A stretch of DNA of 17,628 nucleotides from Candidatus Hodarchaeota archaeon (GTDB taxonomy: Archaea > Asgardarchaeota > Heimdallarchaeia > Hodarchaeales > YT1-039): contig JAEOTF010000216.1 of the NCBI GenBank assembly GCA_016840025.1, positions 1 through 17,628 of the forward strand, written 5' to 3'. The notes beneath the pieces were generated by a model. The model saw only the letters and a program-made list of their open reading frames with translations, did no database searches and was not told the DNA's origin. The position numbers and the translations under genes were made by a program. Shown here one piece after another: positions 13,800-17,628 of the stretch (position 1 is the stretch's first letter; each line of letters opens with the position of its first letter).

Positions 13800-14825
13800 T
13801 TGGATATAATGAAGATTAAACAATTAGGGTTTGATATAGCCAATTTACAATTATTGAATCCAAAATATTACCTTTCAATAGATTTACATACAGGAAAATT
13901 ATCAAAAATTCCAAAACCCGCAATAGAATATCCAAGCTTAGTAAAAAAAGATGAAGAACAAATTATCAGATATTTAGGTTCTCTAGTTGAGAAGGTTGTT
14001 TTAGAAAGTATAAGAAATATTGATCGTGTTGCTGTATTGTTTTCAGGTGGAGTTGACTCCACAATCCTATGCTATATCTTGAAAAAGAATAATATTGACT
14101 TTCATGCTTATTGTGTAGGAAGGGAAGATTCTCCTGATATTGAAGCTGCCCAAAAAGTAGCTCAGGAATTAGAATATCCATTCACTTCAGTAATAATTAA
14201 TCATAAAATTACAGAACAATTTTTACCAGAAATTGAGAGGATTATCCAAACCAGAGCATTTAAACACACTACTAATGCCGTACCAGTTGCTGTAACAATA
14301 GCGGTGGCTATTCCTTATTTTTTCGGAATGCGTGCGATAGCTAATGATAATCACAAAGTCGTCCTTACTTCAGTAGGTACAGAAGAACTTTTCGCGGGCT
14401 TTAAACATTGGAATCAATGGTGGTCAATTCAAGAGCTCTGTTATCATAAAACTTACACTATAAATCAACGTGACATCTATCGAGATAACAAATTAGCTTC
14501 TTATTTTGATCTGACGATAATTATGCCGTTTTTGAATATGCGGTTAGCAAAATATGCATTAAGTATACCTACTGAATTCAAGGTCAAGAATAATATTAAA
14601 AAATACATTTGGCGGAAAACAGCGAATTATATAGGAGTTCCCGAGAAGTTTTGTGCTCGTAAGAATAAAGCAACTCAATATGGAAGTAAAACAAACAGAA
14701 TTCTGGAAAAAACCTATCGCAAAAATGGATTTAAATACAAAGAAGAACTTATCAAATCAATTTACAAAATAATAGAAGAAATCGATGATAAAAACATGGA
14801 AAAACCACGAGTATGTATGAAGTGA
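13800..14825 (+). CDS. Asparagine synthetase-like protein, C-terminal (ATP-PPase) domain
   Basis: The 341 residues carry the asparagine-synthase domain: PP-loop F-S-G-G-V-D-S-T (81-88), an H-A-Y-C-V-G strand, and T-S-V-G-T-E-E-L-F-A-G-F, equivalent to the G-x-x-x-D-E-L-F-G-G-Y motif. A typical M-P-F-L-N-M-R-L-A-K-Y-A-L segment lies near residue 245. Such domains adenylate a carboxylate with ATP for amide formation. Full-length AsnB is about 500-600 residues, with an N-terminal glutaminase domain. That part is degenerate here, and the TTG at 13800 (or ATG 13809) has no ribosome binding site. The gene may therefore be a pseudogene, or use a nonstandard start at 13599 or later. The stop is 7 nt before the DinB-like gene. 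Confidence 0.7.
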   Translation: MDIMKIKQLGFDIANLQLLNPKYYLSIDLHTGKLSKIPKPAIEYPSLVKKDEEQIIRYLGSLVEKVVLESIRNIDRVAVLFSGGVDSTILCYILKKNNIDFHAYCVGREDSPDIEAAQKVAQELEYPFTSVIINHKITEQFLPEIERIIQTRAFKHTTNAVPVAVTIAVAIPYFFGMRAIANDNHKVVLTSVGTEELFAGFKHWNQWWSIQELCYHKTYTINQRDIYRDNKLASYFDLTIIMPFLNMRLAKYALSIPTEFKVKNNIKKYIWRKTANYIGVPEKFCARKNKATQYGSKTNRILEKTYRKNGFKYKEELIKSIYKIIEEIDDKNMEKPRVCMK

Positions 14826-14832
14826 TGTAATT

Positions 14833-15273
14833 ATGACTACCACAACAAATTCTCTAATAAATCAATTCGCAGGCAGCTGGAAAATGCTTCGTCAAGCAAT
14901 TAACAATGTATCTGATGATAACTGGAATGAAGGTACAAGTAAATGGGTGTTTTCAGATATGGTTCTACATATCATTTCCACTACTGATTTTTATTGTGGA
15001 AATAGTCCTGATGAATTTAAAGGACCAACATCTGAAGGCAAAGACGATCCATCAAAAGAAGTACTATTGACATATTTAGGAGAAATGGAGAAAAAAGTAG
15101 GTTCAGTACTCCAATCCCTCAAAGAAGCTGATTTACATGAAAAAGATGGATTTCAATGGTTCAATTCCATTTTTGAAAAGTTTGTCTATCTACTACGCCA
15201 TAATTCTCTCCATCTTGGAGAATTATCTTATTTTTTACGAGATAAAGGACTTAAAAGAATGGAATGGACATAA
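14833..15273 (+). CDS. DinB-like four-helix metal-binding protein
   Basis: The 146-residue protein has the length and four-helix layout of the DinB/YfiT superfamily. Three metal-ligand histidines are in the usual places: H46 in V-L-H-I-I-S, and H123 and H127 in L-R-H-N-S-L-H-L-G-E-L. Helix one opens with L-I-N-Q-F-A-G-S-W-K-M-L. Superfamily members include thiol S-transferases and many unknowns, so the reaction cannot be given. GTGAT about 7 nt before the ATG is the ribosome binding site and overlaps the stop of the asparagine-synthetase-like gene. This suggests translational coupling and keeps open the possibility that the upstream gene is still transcribed. Confidence 0.8.
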   Translation: MTTTTNSLINQFAGSWKMLRQAINNVSDDNWNEGTSKWVFSDMVLHIISTTDFYCGNSPDEFKGPTSEGKDDPSKEVLLTYLGEMEKKVGSVLQSLKEADLHEKDGFQWFNSIFEKFVYLLRHNSLHLGELSYFLRDKGLKRMEWT

Positions 15274-15315
15274 TTTCACATAATTCCATATAAAATTTAT
15301 AGAACAAAAGTTTGA

Positions 15316-16320
15316 TCAATACTCCCGACTGAAATTAACAATACTCAATTTTTCATATGTTTTCTCAGCGATTAAATCCAAATTATATGCTATCTCTTTA
15401 GTAACTTCATACATTGCATGGTCTGAAGTCCATGCTCTGTGAGGAGATATTGTAACATTTTCAAGTTCATGAAAGGGAAAATTAGCGATTTTAGGATCCT
15501 CAATTTCTTTTTGATGGTATGGATAAAGGTACATCGGATCCAATCCCGCTCCATGGATTGATTGTGCCTTTAAAAGTTCGTATAACGCTTTTTCATTGAT
15601 TATTTCGGATCGAGAAATATTACATAGTATTGTATTCGATTTAAGTAAGTTTAATCTCTTTACATTTAATAAATCGATTGTTTCAGATGTTTTTGGAAGA
15701 GCTACTACAAGTACATCGCTCTCTGACAATAATTCCTCTAATTGATTAGGTAAAAAGAATCGATCAGCTAGTATTTGATCTTCTTGAGATGGAGCTGTTC
15801 GTTTATACGCCCAAATAATCATTCCAAATGCTTTTCCGATGCGTCCAACCTCTTTCCCTATCGCTCCAAACCCAAGAACTCCCAATTTCTTATCCACAAG
15901 ACCAATTGAAGGATACAATCTGATTTTAGGATCCGTCCACACTCCTCCTATATCACGGACTTTTCTATCATTATAAGATATTAGACGAGTCTGATCCAAA
16001 ATTAGCGCCCAGGCATGTTCAGCCACAGAAAGGGCATTAGCATGATTATTAACAAGTTGAATGTTGTTTGCTTGAAAATATTCAACATCCGCCCATTCGA
16101 TACCCGTAGCGGGAGAGAGAACAATTTTAGGAAGTATTAATTGTTTTAAATGTTCCTTGTTAGGATTAAAGCCGATAATTGCTTGAAATCCATCGGTATG
16201 GTTTTGCTGTATCTCAGTAGGTTCTTTTTGTACTCCTTGAATGAGTTCCCAATCAGTAGTGATTAAATTTTCCAAAATAGAAATGTCTAACCAAGAAACT
16301 AGCTGTAATGCTTTTAACAT
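15316..16320 (-). CDS. D-isomer-specific 2-hydroxyacid dehydrogenase
   Basis: The 334-residue protein has the family's two Rossmann-like domains. The NAD-binding core is L-G-V-L-G-F-G-A-I-G-K-E-V-G-R (146-160), preceded by the A-L-S-V-A-E-H-A-W-A-L helix. Catalytic R237 lies in N-I-S-R-S-E-I-I-N, and H294 in S-P-H-R-A-W. The position of the usual catalytic Glu, just before Pro in D-V-F-x-x-E-P, reads D-P-M-Y-L-Y266-P, so Tyr replaces Glu. Related divergent members of the family also lack Glu here. The enzyme would interconvert a 2-hydroxyacid and a 2-oxoacid with NAD(P)H. The substrate is unknown. It is transcribed away from the cupin gene, with 116-119 nt between starts. Only a weak purine stretch precedes the ATG. 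Confidence 0.85.
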   Translation of the reverse strand: MLKALQLVSWLDISILENLITTDWELIQGVQKEPTEIQQNHTDGFQAIIGFNPNKEHLKQLILPKIVLSPATGIEWADVEYFQANNIQLVNNHANALSVAEHAWALILDQTRLISYNDRKVRDIGGVWTDPKIRLYPSIGLVDKKLGVLGFGAIGKEVGRIGKAFGMIIWAYKRTAPSQEDQILADRFFLPNQLEELLSESDVLVVALPKTSETIDLLNVKRLNLLKSNTILCNISRSEIINEKALYELLKAQSIHGAGLDPMYLYPYHQKEIEDPKIANFPFHELENVTISPHRAWTSDHAMYEVTKEIAYNLDLIAEKTYEKLSIVNFSREY

Positions 16321-16390
16321 AATTTTTCATCTTCTTTATACAAAAAGAACTTTCGTAAGGTAGTTAGTATCCAGATCAAATAAAATGTAG

Positions 16391-16439
16391 ATTCTTATAA
16401 TGTATTTCTTAGTACAGGCTTAATTATGAGGTAAAATTG
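16391..16439 (+). promoter_or_regulatory. Promoter and ribosome binding site of the cupin gene
   Basis: TTCTTATAATG at about 16391-16401 is TATA-like and would place a start near 16420. GAGGT at 16428-16432 lies 7 nt before ATG 16440. The site favours ATG 16440 over the in-frame TTG at 16437. Confidence 0.35.
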
Positions 16440-16814
16440 ATGGGATCAAAAGAAAAGTACAATATACATACAGATATTTTGTACGGTTATTCTAAATTAA
16501 TAGATCTTCCAGAATTAATCAAGTCAACTAAAGAGCAATGGTTTAATCAGACCTTGTGTCAGGTTAATGACTGTGTTGTCAGAATTGGGATTATAAAGGG
16601 GGAATTTCATTGGCATACACATCAAGAAGAGGATGAGTTCTTTTTTGTTATAGAGGGAAAATTACTACTTGATTTAAAGGGAGAGACAATAGAATTATTG
16701 CCTAAACAGGGATATACTGTACCAAAAGGAGTTATACATCGGACACGATCAAAAGAAAAAACTGTAATACTGATGGTAGAAAAATCCACAATCAAACCAA
16801 CTGGAGATTCATGA
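16440..16814 (+). CDS. Small single-domain cupin
   Basis: From ATG 16440 the protein is 124 residues and carries both cupin motifs. Motif 1 is G-E-F-H-W-H-T-H-Q-E-E-D-E-F-F-F-V-I-E-G, supplying metal ligands H59, H61 and E66. Motif 2 is P-K-G-V-I-H-R-T, supplying H100. All four ligands are present, so it probably binds a divalent metal. The W-H-x-H-x-x-x-D-E form is common in small stand-alone cupins, where substrates vary widely (sugars, oxalate, dioxygen-dependent reactions), so none can be named. The length is normal for a single-domain cupin. It diverges from the hydroxyacid dehydrogenase and converges with the GTPase gene, leaving 30 nt between stops. Confidence 0.85.
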   Translation: MGSKEKYNIHTDILYGYSKLIDLPELIKSTKEQWFNQTLCQVNDCVVRIGIIKGEFHWHTHQEEDEFFFVIEGKLLLDLKGETIELLPKQGYTVPKGVIHRTRSKEKTVILMVEKSTIKPTGDS

Positions 16815-16844
16815 CAGCTCTGGTATGAGTAGTTTGGCGTTCTA

Positions 16845-17459
16845 TTATCTATCTTTATCTTTTACAAGTAATTCTTGTGCTTGTTGTGTTAAAATTTCCA
16901 GGGTTTTGATTGCAAGGATAGTAAAGACCTCGTCAACATTTTTTCCTGACAGCGCACTAGTTCGAAAAAAAGCTACAGCCTTATTCTCTTCAGCCCATTT
17001 AATTTCCTCAGCTTCTTCAGTTGAGATCATTTCAACTAAATCTAATTTATTTCCTACTACCGCAAATGGGATACTTCCAGTAATGTTATTAAGTTCATTC
17101 AACCACAATGGAAGATTTTGGAATGTCGGTGGTCGCGTAATATCATACACCAAGACCGCTCCAGCAGTACCTTCATAAAATCGTTCTCTCATCCGTTTAA
17201 ATGCCCTCTGACCTGCTACATCCCAGATTTGAAGGCGAACGATGTTATTTTCCTCTACTTCGACATCATAAAAGCTTAAGTCAAGTCCTAAAGTGGCTTT
17301 ATAAGATCTTTTAAAAGCTTTATGTACAAAACGTTGCACTAATGAGGTTTTTCCAACTGCAGCATCCCCTAACATTATTATTTTTGCAATTGTAAAATCT
17401 TTAGCCTTATCTGCACTTTTACGGGAATACCTATTTTTTATTTGGAATTTACGCGACAT
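16845..17459 (-). CDS. Rab/Ras-type small GTPase
   Basis: From ATG 17459 the protein is 204 residues and has every G box: G1 G-D-A-A-V-G-K-T (31-38), switch I T56 in Y-K-A-T-L-G, G3 W-D-V-A-G-Q (79-84), G4 N-K-L-D (137-140) and G5 T-S-A-L (167-170). W-D-x-A-G-Q, Q84 and the Y-D-I-T segment are Rab/Ras-like. It should cycle between GTP and GDP as a switch, in Asgard archaea perhaps in membrane or cytoskeletal control. The C-terminus (K-D-K-D-R) lacks cysteine, so there is no eukaryotic-style prenylation signal. A 25-residue basic N-terminal tail precedes the G domain. GAGAG about 8 nt before ATG 17459 supports that start. An upstream in-frame GTG (17504) would add 15 residues. Confidence 0.92.
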   Translation of the reverse strand: MSRKFQIKNRYSRKSADKAKDFTIAKIIMLGDAAVGKTSLVQRFVHKAFKRSYKATLGLDLSFYDVEVEENNIVRLQIWDVAGQRAFKRMRERFYEGTAGAVLVYDITRPPTFQNLPLWLNELNNITGSIPFAVVGNKLDLVEMISTEEAEEIKWAEENKAVAFFRTSALSGKNVDEVFTILAIKTLEILTQQAQELLVKDKDR

Positions 17460-17504
17460 AAAATCGTTCTCTCGTCCGTTTAAATGCAAAAACACGGTGT
17501 ACAC

Positions 17505-17540
17505 ATTGGTTTTTTCGTTAAAATTTATAAAGGATTTCTA
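17505..17540 (-). promoter_or_regulatory. TATA-like promoter of the GTPase gene
   Basis: Read on the minus strand, CCTTTATAAATTT at about 17521-17533 is a good archaeal TATA box with an A-rich BRE-like lead. It predicts a transcript start near 17500. That leaves a leader of about 40 nt containing the GAGAG ribosome binding site before ATG 17459. The remaining sequence to the window end is AT-rich, with no gene recognised. Confidence 0.45.
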
Positions 17541-17628
17541 CTTCAATCTACTTTTTACTAAAATAGCCTAGTAGAATTGTCTTATAAAATCTTATGTGAA
17601 AATCCAATAAGAAAATAATTGTTTTTCT

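Noticed and set aside
16825..17178. Plus-strand frame of 117 codons
   Set aside because: It is antisense to the small GTPase, whose G boxes are unmistakable. The Ser-rich product has no recognisable feature.
1..17628. CRISPR arrays, tRNA or rRNA genes, intact transposases
   Set aside because: No regularly spaced repeat with unique spacers, no tRNA cloverleaf and no rRNA or transposase signature was seen on either strand.

Overview
The window looks like a piece of an AT-rich archaeal genome, most likely an Asgard archaeon. The reasons are a Rab/Ras-type small GTPase with all G-box motifs, an archaeal HTH_45-type winged-helix protein, AT-rich TATA-like boxes upstream of several genes, GGTGA/GGAGG-type ribosome binding sites, and a very large surface protein crowded with N-glycosylation sequons. 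The Asgard assignment is inference: there is no rRNA gene or other marker here to settle it.

Layout. Positions 1-80 hold the N-terminal end of an unidentified minus-strand gene that leaves the window. A minus-strand TPR plus alpha/beta-hydrolase gene follows (284-1240). Diverging from it are a four-helix membrane protein, a winged-helix regulator and a GNAT acetyltransferase (1362-2895). Next come an ATC-hydrolase-like protein (3015-3509) and a cysteine-synthase/CBS-family PLP enzyme gene (3651-5067). That PLP gene is broken by a one-base frameshift near 3888 and by a 482-nt insert (about 4349-4830). The core of the insert is about 51% G+C and full of hairpins. Removing it joins the reading frame exactly. 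It is the best candidate in the window for something undescribed: a structured RNA, a mobile intron or a non-autonomous element.

The centre (5164-13098) is a probable three-gene envelope system. It consists of a 944-aa N-terminally anchored, sequon-rich protein with four exact-length 83-aa repeats, a 1041-aa double-FtsX permease of the MacB/LolCE type, and an ABC ATPase fused to an unusual helical N-terminal region of about 400 residues. Just downstream lies a 56-codon remnant (13207-13377) that matches the C-terminus of the 944-aa protein, so this locus has probably suffered a duplication and loss.

An asparagine-synthetase-like gene follows (13800-14825). Its amidotransferase-like N-terminal half is still readable upstream but is cut by a stop at 13596. 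The right side carries a DinB-like protein, a minus-strand 2-hydroxyacid dehydrogenase, a cupin and the minus-strand Rab-like GTPase.

Two genes with point lesions in one window could mean real gene decay or uncorrected assembly errors. The sequence alone cannot separate these.
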